Positions 1 to 5,890 of a stretch of DNA of 5,949 bases are shown here, in pieces; positions within the stretch are counted from its first letter, which is position 1; every line of letters begins with the position of its first letter. The notes below the pieces were generated by a model that searched no databases, was not told where the DNA came from, and worked only from the letters and a program-made list of their open reading frames with translations. The position numbers and the translations under genes were made by a program. Source of the DNA: Burkholderiales bacterium (lineage in GTDB: Bacteria; Pseudomonadota; Gammaproteobacteria; Burkholderiales; Burkholderiaceae_F); the NCBI GenBank assembly GCA_021298875.1, contig JAJTHJ010000351.1:1-5949 (forward strand), written 5' to 3'.

Positions 1-602
1 AACGCGACGAGCTCGACGAAACCGCCTCTGCCGCCGACCCGCTGCAGCAGTTCGGCACCTGGCTCGAGCAGGCGCTGAGCGCCCAGTTGCCGGAGCCCAA
101 CGCGATGACGCTGGCCACCGTCGGCCCCGACGGCCGCCCGTCGACACGCATCGTGCTGATCAAGGGCTGCGACGCTCGCGGCATCGTCTGGTACACCAAC
201 TACGAGAGCCGCAAGGGCCGTGAACTGGCGGCGCAGCCGTTCGCGGCACTGCAGTTCCACTGGGTGGAGTTGGAGCGCGTCGTGCGCATCGAGGGCCGCG
301 TGCACAAGGCCGGCGAGGACGAGTCCGATGCCTACTACGCCAGCCGCCCGCTGGCGTCGCGCATCGGTGCCTGGGCCTCGCCGCAGAGCGAACCGATCCC
401 CGGCAAAGCGTGGCTGCTGGCGCGCGCCGCGGAGATGGGGCTGAAACACGGCCTGCACCCGGCGCGCCCGCCGCACTGGGGCGGCTACCGGGTCAAGCCG
501 CAGGCAGTCGAGTTCTGGCAGGGGCGACCGTCGCGCTTGCATGATCGGCTGCTTTACACGCGAACCGATGACCGCTGGAGCCGTCAGCGGCTGGCACCGT
601 AA
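1..602 (+). CDS. pdxH: Pyridoxamine/pyridoxine 5'-phosphate oxidase, N-terminus missing
   Basis: PdxH is a cytosolic FMN enzyme. It oxidises pyridoxine or pyridoxamine 5'-phosphate to pyridoxal 5'-phosphate, the last step of vitamin B6 synthesis and salvage. The reading frame is open from base 3 and gives 199 visible residues before the TAA at 600-602. E. coli PdxH has about 218 residues, so roughly 15-20 are lost off the window edge; an internal TTG at base 87 is not the real start. Visible family blocks include PEPNAMTLATV near the N-terminus, RIVLIKG and YTNYESRKGREL in the FMN-binding half, SRIGAWASPQS, and PHWGGYR. The C-terminus carries EFWQG, the substrate-binding RLHDR (Arg and His contact the phosphate substrate in E. 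coli PdxH) and the terminal QRLAP. All expected blocks are intact, so the gene looks functional. An 86-base gap separates it from the regulator, with no convincing terminator. Confidence 0.96.
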   Translation, partial: RDELDETASAADPLQQFGTWLEQALSAQLPEPNAMTLATVGPDGRPSTRIVLIKGCDARGIVWYTNYESRKGRELAAQPFAALQFHWVELERVVRIEGRVHKAGEDESDAYYASRPLASRIGAWASPQSEPIPGKAWLLARAAEMGLKHGLHPARPPHWGGYRVKPQAVEFWQGRPSRLHDRLLYTRTDDRWSRQRLAP

Positions 603-675
603 CCTAGCCTGTTTGCGCGGTGCCGCATAACGGCGATCACCCTGCGTAAGGACTATCATGAATCCCATCATCCTC

Positions 676-684
676 AGAGGGGGG
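676..684 (+). promoter_or_regulatory. Strong ribosome binding site of the response regulator
   Basis: The sequence AGAGGGGGG lies just ahead of the ATG at 689, leaving 4 bases after the G run and 7 after AGAGGG. It fixes the start at 689. It also argues against the out-of-frame ATG at 658, which has only a weak purine stretch before it. Confidence 0.7.
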
Positions 685-688
685 ACTC

Positions 689-1354
689 ATGAGCGAAGCA
701 ACGGTATCGGTGATCGTCATCGAGGACGAACCCGAATTCCGCCGCCGCTTTGCGCAAATCATCCAGGCCGAGTCGAGTATGCGGCTTGCCGGCGTTGCCG
801 CGAACAAGCGCGAGGCGATCAACTTGATCGAAAACACGCAATTCGACGTGATGATGATCGATCTCGGCCTGCCCGATGGCAGTGGCATCGACCTGATCCG
901 TCGCGTTTCGGAAAGGCAGCCCGACACGGACATTCTCGTGGTGTCGATCTTCGGCGACGAGCATCACGTGGTCTCGTCGATCGAGGCCGGCGCCACCGGC
1001 TATGTGCTGAAGGACTCCACGCCCGCGGATGTGATCGCCTGCATCAAGCTGCTGCGCGCCGGCGGCTCGCCCGTGTCGCCGGCGGTGGCGCGCAGCGTGC
1101 TCAAGGCGGTACGCCAGCGCAGCCAGGCCGCGCAGGCGGCAGTGACGCCGGAAGAGAACCCGTTGTCCCCACGGGAGACCGAGATCCTGCAACTGCTCGC
1201 CAAGGGCATGAGCTTCAACGAGATCGGCGACGTGCTGGCCATCTCGCCTCACACGGTGACCGCGCACATCAAGAAGATTTACCGCAAGCTGGCGGTGCAC
1301 TCGCGCGGCGAGGCGGTGTACGAAGCCACCCAGATGGGCCTGTTGCGCGCTTGA
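689..1354 (+). CDS. Two-component response regulator, NarL/FixJ type (REC + LuxR HTH)
   Basis: This cytosolic DNA-binding regulator is presumably phosphorylated by the kinase encoded next door. The protein is 221 residues, the usual NarL/FixJ size. Residues about 6-122 form a receiver domain. It has the acidic pair E12-D13, phospho-acceptor D58 in MMIDLGLPDGSG, switch residue S86, and K108 in GYVLKDS. After a short linker (about 135-157), residues about 158-218 form a LuxR-type helix-turn-helix. It opens with LSPRETEIL, and the recognition helix lies around ISPHTVTAHIKKIYRKL. Every residue needed for phosphotransfer is present. It is the first gene of the unit, 34 bases ahead of the kinase. 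The product class is certain, but target genes and signal cannot be read from the sequence. No DNA site was identified; autoregulation from the 603-688 gap is possible but unproven. Confidence 0.95.
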   Translation: MSEATVSVIVIEDEPEFRRRFAQIIQAESSMRLAGVAANKREAINLIENTQFDVMMIDLGLPDGSGIDLIRRVSERQPDTDILVVSIFGDEHHVVSSIEAGATGYVLKDSTPADVIACIKLLRAGGSPVSPAVARSVLKAVRQRSQAAQAAVTPEENPLSPRETEILQLLAKGMSFNEIGDVLAISPHTVTAHIKKIYRKLAVHSRGEAVYEATQMGLLRA

Positions 1355-1388
1355 TCGCGCCCTCCGCTCGGCCGCGCGGATTGCGGTC

Positions 1389-3302
1389 ATGATTCTCGCG
1401 ATGCCGTTGCGTCGGCTGGTGCAGGTCGTTGCGGCGATTCTGCTAGGCGCCGCTGTGCTACCCGCGGGCGCGTCCGGGACCACGCGGCAGCATGCCGAGT
1501 GGACGGCCGTCGCACCCGGTACCGCGCCAGCCGCCGATGCCGAGTGGGCCGCAGTGGCACTGCCCGTTCTCTGGGCCGCGCCTGCAAACGGCGGCCCGTT
1601 ACACGGGGCCGTGCTGCGGTTGAACTTTGACGTGCCGCAGCCTCCGCAGCGTCAACTCGGCCTGCTGCTCACGCAGCTGCCGACGGGTGGACGTGTCCGC
1701 GTGAACGGGCATTTGGTGGGCGACATTGCCACCGACGACGAGGGCCGCGAGGCGATGTGGCGGCGGCCCTTCCTGTTCCCGCTGGCCGCGCCCGTGCTGG
1801 CCACCGGCCGCAACACTGTGACGATCAAGATCGCCTATGGCGACGGTACGCATCGCGTCGGCGAGATCGTGGTCGCGCCGGTGGACCAACTCACCGGCGC
1901 TCGCGACCTGCGCTATTTCTTCACCAACACGGTGCCGTGGATCGGCGCCACGTTGGCTGCGCTGATCGCCCTTTTCTTCGGTCTGCTGCTGTTGCGCCGG
2001 CCGGACGGCCTGCTGGCGCTGCTGGCGATTGCTGGCGTGCTGTGGTTGGTCTACAGCGCTCTATTGCTGCTCGAACTGCATCCGGCATGGCTGCACCCGG
2101 TCCTGATCGCGCTGTGTTCCGCCGGTCTGGGCGGGTTCATGGCGGTGACCGCCATCACCTTGATGCGGCTGGCGCATCGGCGCCTGCTGCGTGCTGAGGC
2201 GGCCTTATGGATTTTCACCGCAGCCGGCCCGACTCTGATGTTGGCCACACGGGCGACCAGCGACGCCGCGCTGGCCGGCGCTTGGCTCGTGGGTCTGGCC
2301 GTGGCCCTTGCTGCGACGCTGCTGTACGCCGGACAGCGGCGCCTGCGTGGCAACGCGGCTCCGGGCGGGGCGCTGCTCGCGGCGACTGCACTACTCGTGC
2401 TCGCCGCGGTTCATGACGGCGCGCTGACGCTGGGCCTACCGATCGGCACCGACCTGCCGCTGCTGCCGGTCGCCGGCCCCCTGGTGTTGGTCGCCCTCGC
2501 CACGCCGCTCGTGGATCGCTTTTTCCGCGCCCTCAGGGAGGCGGAGACCGCACGCAGCGAAATGGAGAGCCGTGTGCGCGAGCGCGAGCAACTGCTCAAG
2601 CGCAACTTCGAGTGGCTGCGCGAAAGCGAGCGCGCGCAAGCCCGCAATCAGGAGCGGCAGCGGATCATGCAGGACATCCACGACGGCCTGGGGTCGCAGT
2701 TGCTGTCGGCCCTGATGCTGGTCGAGCGGCGCGCCCTGTCCAATCGGCAGGTCGCGCAACTGTTGCGCGAGTCGATCGACGACCTGCGGCTGGCCATCGA
2801 CGCCATTGCTTCGGAAGAGGCCACGCTGGCCGACGCCTTGGGCAACCTGCGGTTCCGCATGGAGCCGCGACTGCGCGCCGCAGGCATCGGCCTGGCGTGG
2901 GATGTGCGCGGACTGCCGGCCGAACTGCAACTCGATCCTGGCGTGGTGCTGCCGATCCTGCGTATCGTGCAGGAGGCGCTGACCAATGCCCTGAAGCACA
3001 GCAGGGCACGCGCTGTCCGCGTTGAGGCGCGGGTCGACGGCCGGGATGCCGACCGGTTCTTGCGTGTCCGCGTCACCGACGACGGCCGCGGCATCGGCGA
3101 TGAGGGCGTGCGCGGCCGCGGGTTGCTCAATATGCGTAGCCGCGCCGCAAAAATCGGAGCGCAGTTGTCGCTGACCAGTGCGCCGGGCGCGGGTACGACG
3201 GTCGCCGTCGATCTGAAGCTGGCCGCGGAACCGGGGCCGCGCGCCGGCGAGCCAAGCAAGCTCAACACCAACGTCATACTCGAGCAGGCGCGGCGGTTGT
3301 GA
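1389..3302 (+). CDS. Membrane sensor histidine kinase, 7-TM type with HisKA_3 and HATPase domains
   Basis: This 637-residue inner-membrane kinase should autophosphorylate and pass phosphate to the regulator encoded upstream. Residues 1-29 look like a signal peptide: RR at 8-9, a hydrophobic core, then AGASG. Residues about 30-178 would be periplasmic and resemble a beta-rich jelly-roll sensor, with RVRVNGHLVGD and an F-L-F-P-L stretch. Seven hydrophobic helices follow, at about 184-202, 206-229, 235-259, 270-286, 293-313, 326-347 and 355-377. A charged coiled coil covers about 378-422. The HisKA_3 box is ERQRIMQDIHDGLGSQL with phospho-acceptor H431. The ATPase has an N-box around N533 (EALTNALKHS), DDGRGI at 564-569, GRGLLNM at 576-582 and GAGTTV near 600. 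This layout matches 7TMR-DISM sensors by architecture. A tail of about 27 residues follows the ATPase. ATG 1401 is an alternative start; 1389 keeps the longer signal peptide. The ligand is unknown. Confidence 0.93.
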   Translation: MILAMPLRRLVQVVAAILLGAAVLPAGASGTTRQHAEWTAVAPGTAPAADAEWAAVALPVLWAAPANGGPLHGAVLRLNFDVPQPPQRQLGLLLTQLPTGGRVRVNGHLVGDIATDDEGREAMWRRPFLFPLAAPVLATGRNTVTIKIAYGDGTHRVGEIVVAPVDQLTGARDLRYFFTNTVPWIGATLAALIALFFGLLLLRRPDGLLALLAIAGVLWLVYSALLLLELHPAWLHPVLIALCSAGLGGFMAVTAITLMRLAHRRLLRAEAALWIFTAAGPTLMLATRATSDAALAGAWLVGLAVALAATLLYAGQRRLRGNAAPGGALLAATALLVLAAVHDGALTLGLPIGTDLPLLPVAGPLVLVALATPLVDRFFRALREAETARSEMESRVREREQLLKRNFEWLRESERAQARNQERQRIMQDIHDGLGSQLLSALMLVERRALSNRQVAQLLRESIDDLRLAIDAIASEEATLADALGNLRFRMEPRLRAAGIGLAWDVRGLPAELQLDPGVVLPILRIVQEALTNALKHSRARAVRVEARVDGRDADRFLRVRVTDDGRGIGDEGVRGRGLLNMRSRAAKIGAQLSLTSAPGAGTTVAVDLKLAAEPGPRAGEPSKLNTNVILEQARRL

Positions 3303-4324
3303 GCGACCGCATGACGCTGGGGTTCGCGGACGATCCCGCGCCGGCGCGCATCAAGGCGGCGTTGGCGGGCGACGACCTGCTGCGTCTGGGCCGCCGGCTG
3401 CCGCACGGCGTCTACCTGGGCACCTCGTCGTGGAGTTTCCCCGGCTGGCGCGGCCTCGTTTACCGCGACGACCGGGCGGAAGCCGATCTGGCGCGCCATG
3501 GCCTCGCTGCCTACGCCCAGCACCCGGTGCTGCGCGCGGTGGGACTGGATCGCAGCTTCTATCGGCCACTGGCGCAGAGCGACTATGCGCGCTACGCGGC
3601 GCAAGTGCCGGCAGCGTTTCGTTTCCTGATCAAGGCGCCCGCGGCCGTGACCGACGCGGTCGTCCGCGGCGATGGCGGCGCACCCGCGGCGGACAACCCG
3701 CACTTTCTGGACGTTGCTGCGGCGACCGAGAACTTCGTGCTGCCGGCCCTTGCCGGCTTAGGCGAGAAGGCAGGTCCGCTGGTGTTCCAGTTGTCGCCGC
3801 TGCCCCGCCCCCGGTTGCGGGGCGAAGCGCTGGTGGCGCTGGTCGAGCGGCTCGGCGCCTTCTTCGCGGCCTTGCCGCAAAGCGTTGACGGCCGCGCGCC
3901 GCTATACGCGCTCGAACTGCGCAACGGCGAACTCATGACGCCGCGTCTGGTGCGCACGCTGCGCGCTACCGGTGTGCGGCTTTGCCTCGGACTGCACGCG
4001 AAAATGCCCGATGCGCTGCGGCAAAGCACCGCGCTGCGGGCGATGGACGCCAGCGACGACGACGGCGAGGCCTGGCGGCTCAAGGGGCCGCTGGTGGTGC
4101 GCTGGTCGCTGCACGCGGGTCTGCGCTACGAGGAGGCGCGCCAGCGCTACGCGCCGTTCGACCGGCTGATGGACGTGGACGTGTTCACCCGCGGCACGCT
4201 GGCGCACTTGATCCACGTCGCCCAGCGCAGCGGCCAGCCCGCCTACGTCATCGTCAACAACAAGGCCGAAGGCAGTGCGCCGCTGACCTGCATCGAGCTG
4301 GCGCGCGCCGTGGTTGGCGACTGA
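3299..4324 (+). CDS. DUF72 (YecE-like) protein, translationally coupled to the kinase
   Basis: This is a 341-residue DUF72 family protein, known to adopt a TIM-barrel fold; its biochemical role is not established. Evidence: YLGTSSWSFPGWRGLVYR at residues 39-56 is the family's N-terminal signature (G-T-S-x-W-S-F/Y-x-x-W-x-G). Further blocks are FLIKAP, FQLSPLPRPR, LYALELRN at 202-209, and the C-terminal IVNNKAEGSAP at 318-328, equivalent to the usual N-N-x-x-x-G-x-A-P. About 38 residues precede the signature, and the whole is somewhat longer than many family members. The GTG start overlaps the kinase TGA by 4 bases (GTGA at 3299-3302), the arrangement typical of coupled translation. An in-frame ATG at 3311 is the alternative and would shorten the protein by four residues, but it has no good Shine-Dalgarno. 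No signal peptide or membrane helix is visible, so it should be cytosolic. It may act in the response run by the upstream pair. Confidence 0.9.
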   Translation: MSDRMTLGFADDPAPARIKAALAGDDLLRLGRRLPHGVYLGTSSWSFPGWRGLVYRDDRAEADLARHGLAAYAQHPVLRAVGLDRSFYRPLAQSDYARYAAQVPAAFRFLIKAPAAVTDAVVRGDGGAPAADNPHFLDVAAATENFVLPALAGLGEKAGPLVFQLSPLPRPRLRGEALVALVERLGAFFAALPQSVDGRAPLYALELRNGELMTPRLVRTLRATGVRLCLGLHAKMPDALRQSTALRAMDASDDDGEAWRLKGPLVVRWSLHAGLRYEEARQRYAPFDRLMDVDVFTRGTLAHLIHVAQRSGQPAYVIVNNKAEGSAPLTCIELARAVVGD

Positions 4325-4348
4325 TTCAGCGCCTACCAAACCAAGTGA

Positions 4349-4377
4349 TGGACAAGACCGCCCGAAGCGCGTATGTT
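4349..4377 (+). promoter_or_regulatory. Candidate sigma-70 promoter of the cold-shock gene
   Basis: TGGACA (4349-4354, five of six bases matching the -35 consensus) is followed by a 17-base spacer and TATGTT (4372-4377, four of six matching the -10 consensus). A start near 4384 would give a leader of about 157 bases, similar to the long leader of E. coli cspA. An imperfect inverted repeat (CCGAAGCG in the spacer, CGCTTTCGG at 4384-4392) spans the -10 region and could be an operator or RNA structure. The call rests on consensus matching by eye. Confidence 0.45.
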
Positions 4378-4479
4378 TCGCTCCGCTTTCGGTTTGGTTC
4401 GTCAGTCCCTCGGTTCGTCGCCGGCCTCGTCCTGTGTGCCGTGCCCTGTTTCCCGGCAAGTCGACCTTGATCGCAGGCA

Positions 4480-4510
4480 CGCAGCGGCGCTTTTGCGGCT
4501 GCGCATTTTT
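4480..4510 (+). promoter_or_regulatory. Terminator-like hairpin in the csp leader (possible attenuator)
   Basis: Bases 4480-4488 pair with 4495-4503: six pairs (CGCAGC with GCTGCG), one G-G mismatch, then two more pairs. The loop is GCTTTT. A run of five T follows at 4506-4510, then a pyrimidine-rich stretch to 4525. It sits about 30 bases ahead of the csp start codon, too close to leave room for a promoter between them. It is therefore either an attenuator inside the csp leader, a terminator for transcripts arriving from the DUF72 gene, or both. The stem is shorter and less perfect than the terminator after csp. Confidence 0.45.
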
Positions 4511-4524
4511 GTACTTTTCTCTTT

Positions 4525-4530
4525 CAAGGA
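4525..4530 (+). promoter_or_regulatory. Ribosome binding site of the cold-shock gene
   Basis: CAAGGA lies 10 bases before the ATG at 4541. It decides the start: upstream in-frame ATG codons (for example 4373) would add a non-homologous N-terminus, whereas MAQGTVKWFN at 4541 is the normal beginning of a CspA-family protein. Confidence 0.7.
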
Positions 4531-4540
4531 CGTTTTGCAA

Positions 4541-4744
4541 ATGGCACAAGGTACGGTCAAGTGGTTCAACGAGTCCAAGGGTTTCGGTTTCATCGCGCCC
4601 GACGACGGTGGCAAGGATCTGTTTGCGCACTTCTCGCAAATCCAGGGCAATGGCTTCAAGACCCTTAAGGAAGGCCAGAAGGTCGAATTCGAAGTGTCGC
4701 CGGGCACCAAGGGCCCGCAAGCCACTCAGATCAAACCGCTGTAA
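4541..4744 (+). CDS. CspA-family cold-shock protein
   Basis: This small cytosolic single-stranded nucleic-acid-binding protein of 67 residues is a single cold-shock (OB-fold) domain, the usual size for CspA-like proteins. Family members bind RNA, loosen secondary structure and can act as antiterminators or RNA chaperones. Visible motifs are GTVKWFN at 4-10, RNP1 as KGFGFI at 13-18, and RNP2 as LFAHF at 27-31 (often V-F-V-H-F elsewhere, so A29 is a mild variant). GFKTLKEGQKVEFEV at 38-52 and the ending QATQIKPL follow. The aromatic binding residues W8, F15, F17, F28, H30 and F31 are all present. It has its own probable promoter and long leader and a strong terminator 20 bases after the stop, so it is likely monocistronic. 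Which csp paralogue this is, and whether it is cold-induced or constitutive, cannot be decided here, so no symbol is given. Confidence 0.96.
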   Translation: MAQGTVKWFNESKGFGFIAPDDGGKDLFAHFSQIQGNGFKTLKEGQKVEFEVSPGTKGPQATQIKPL

Positions 4745-4763
4745 ACCGCGGTTCGCTCTGAAG

Positions 4764-4798
4764 CAAAACGGCCACCTGCGGGTGGCCGTTTTGTTTTT
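4764..4798 (+). terminator. Perfect 13-bp Rho-independent terminator between convergent csp and msrA
   Basis: Bases 4764-4776 and 4781-4793 are perfect complements enclosing the four-base loop TGCG. With its C-G closing pair this is a member of the very stable UNCG tetraloop class. TTTTT follows at 4794-4798 in the plus direction. On the minus strand the GC core of the same stem is followed by TTTTGCTTC, so it can also stop msrA transcripts, whose stop codon lies directly beside it (4799-4801). It is best read as a shared bidirectional terminator. Confidence 0.93.
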
Positions 4799-5368
4799 CT
4801 ACGTCCTCTTGCGCTTGGCGGCAAAAGTCTTGCGGAACTTCTCCACCTTCGGCGCGACCACGAACATACAGTAGCCCTGCGCCGGATTGTGGCGGAAGTA
4901 CTCCTGGTGGTAGTCCTCGGCGCGGTAGTACGCAGGCGCCGGTTCTACTTCGGTGACGATCGGCGCGGCATAGTGCGGCGCCGCCTCGGCGATCGTGTCC
5001 TGCGCGATGCGCCGCTGCTCCTCTGAGTGGGTATAGATCGCCGAACGGTACTGGGTGCCGACGTCGTTGCCCTGGCGGTTGCGCGTGGTCGGATCGACGA
5101 TGGCGAAGAAAATCTCCAACAACTCGCGGTACGACACGCGCGCGGGGTCGAACTCGATGCGCACCACTTCGGCGTGTCCGGTGGTGCCGTCGCAGACTTG
5201 TCGATAGGTCGGATTCGGCACTTGGCCGCCGGCGTAGCCGGACTCGACGTCGACCACACCTTGGACCTCCTCGTACACCGCCTCCAGGCACCAGAAACAG
5301 CCGCCAGCCAGCGTGGCGAATTCGTGGCCGGGGCGGGGCGTGTCGCCTAAAGGATGTTTGATCGACAT
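4799..5368 (-). CDS. msrA: Peptide methionine-S-sulfoxide reductase
   Basis: MsrA reduces the S epimer of methionine sulfoxide, free or in proteins, usually recycled by thioredoxin; it repairs oxidative damage. The protein is 189 residues, normal for MsrA. The catalytic motif GGCFWCLEAVYEE has nucleophile C24 with C27 after it. Further family blocks are GVVDVESGYAGG (37-48), PNPTYRQVCDGTTGHAEVV (51-69), DPTTRNRQGNDVGTQYRS (92-109, including D102 and the Y107 region), AEDYHQEY (150-157), and PAQGYCMFVVAPKVEKFRKTF (162-182). C167 is a likely resolving cysteine. No signal peptide is seen, so it should be cytosolic. The start ATG is 12 bases after the stop of the upstream TPM gene, pointing to one transcript. 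The Shine-Dalgarno is weak (AGG within the preceding stop region), which fits translation following from that gene. No MsrB domain is fused. A basic tail AAKRKRT ends the protein. Confidence 0.97.
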   Translation of the reverse strand: MSIKHPLGDTPRPGHEFATLAGGCFWCLEAVYEEVQGVVDVESGYAGGQVPNPTYRQVCDGTTGHAEVVRIEFDPARVSYRELLEIFFAIVDPTTRNRQGNDVGTQYRSAIYTHSEEQRRIAQDTIAEAAPHYAAPIVTEVEPAPAYYRAEDYHQEYFRHNPAQGYCMFVVAPKVEKFRKTFAAKRKRT

Positions 5369-5380
5369 GGCAAGCTTCGC

Positions 5381-5884
5381 CTACAAGATGGCAGGTTTGT
5401 TGGACAACTCGTTCGGGTTGGACTCGCCCGCTGCCAGCGGAAAGTGTGTGGCCAGTTTGGCGCCTACGGCCTCGACCGCGGCGACCACACCGCCCGCGTA
5501 GTCGTCGGCGCGGAAACGCGCGCGCATCGCCTCGCAAATCGCCTCCCACTCCGCGTGCGTCACGTGGCGGGCGATTCCGCGATCGGCAACGATCTCGATG
5601 GCGCGGTCGGCCAGATCGACGTAGATCAGCACACCGTTGTTGTGCTCGGTGTCCCACACGCGCAGTTTGGAAAAGACCATCGCTGCGCGCTGGCGCGCCG
5701 GCGCGTTTCGGCGCAGGTACGACCACGGTAAGGCCGATTCCACCGCAAAGCGGATCTCGCCGCTGTGCGTCTTTTCGGACTCGGCGATCGCCTGCTGGAT
5801 ACGCTCCAGCGCCGCGTCCGGAAACGCGCGCTTGACCGCCAGCGGCGTGATCGACCAGTGCTTGAACCAGCGCTTGATGCTCAT
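5381..5884 (-). CDS. Single-domain TPM (TPM_phosphatase family) protein
   Basis: This 167-residue protein has one TPM domain at about 20-145. Visible family features are the opening FPDAALERIQQAIAESEKTHSGEI (21-44), with the conserved S-G-E-I core. These are followed by KLRVWDTEHNNGVLIYVDL (73-91), with the conserved N-N-G-V-L-I-Y-V block at 82-89, and IEIVADRGI (96-104). The last helices end near HFP, and a short polar tail follows. Unlike the YgcG-like TPM protein just upstream, it has no obvious signal peptide, membrane helix or Gly-rich tail, so it is probably cytosolic or peripheral. In many proteobacteria such a short TPM protein follows a longer TPM protein and LemA; here the longer one is present and lemA may lie beyond the window (inference). 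TPM domains have been linked to acid phosphatase activity in the plant homologue and to photosystem repair, but the bacterial role is unsettled. The ATG is 6 bases after the preceding stop. Confidence 0.88.
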   Translation of the reverse strand: MSIKRWFKHWSITPLAVKRAFPDAALERIQQAIAESEKTHSGEIRFAVESALPWSYLRRNAPARQRAAMVFSKLRVWDTEHNNGVLIYVDLADRAIEIVADRGIARHVTHAEWEAICEAMRARFRADDYAGGVVAAVEAVGAKLATHFPLAAGESNPNELSNKPAIL

Positions 5885-5890
5885 CGTTGC

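Noticed and set aside
619..641. Possible hairpin after pdxH (GGTGCCG with CGG and CACC)
   Set aside because: There are only 3+4 pairs with a four-base bulge and no T run, so it was not called a terminator.
654..659. TATCAT as a -10 box for the regulator operon
   Set aside because: The hexamer fits, but the bases 16-18 upstream (around 630-636, CGGCGA) do not resemble a -35 box. A promoter in the 603-688 gap is plausible but not shown.
1363..1380. TCCGC/GCGGA inverted repeat between the regulator and the kinase
   Set aside because: A five-pair stem in very GC-rich DNA is expected by chance. It might cover the weak kinase ribosome site, but there is no further support.
658..1392. Plus-strand frame starting at ATG 658, 31 bases ahead of the regulator start
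   Set aside because: It is out of frame with the regulator, lacks a good ribosome binding site, and its translation is low-complexity Arg/Ala/Gly.
674..1483. Minus-strand open frame (269 codons) opposite the response regulator
   Set aside because: It covers a well-supported regulator gene, is rich in Arg/His/Ala, shows no family motif and crosses the regulator-kinase junction. It is an antisense shadow.
2648..3703. Long open frame on the minus strand opposite the kinase and DUF72 genes (351 codons)
   Set aside because: It is a product of high GC content. It lies antisense to two genes with clear motifs, and its translation is Arg/Ala/Ser-rich with no recognisable domain.
4373..4540. N-terminal extension of the cold-shock protein from ATG 4373
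   Set aside because: The added 56 residues have no family similarity. The canonical start at 4541 has a ribosome site, and the extension region looks like an untranslated leader.
4731..5726. Minus-strand open frame (331 codons) overlapping msrA and the TPM gene
   Set aside because: It runs on the same strand in another frame across two clear genes, the terminator hairpin and the end of csp. It is highly Arg-rich and has no domain.
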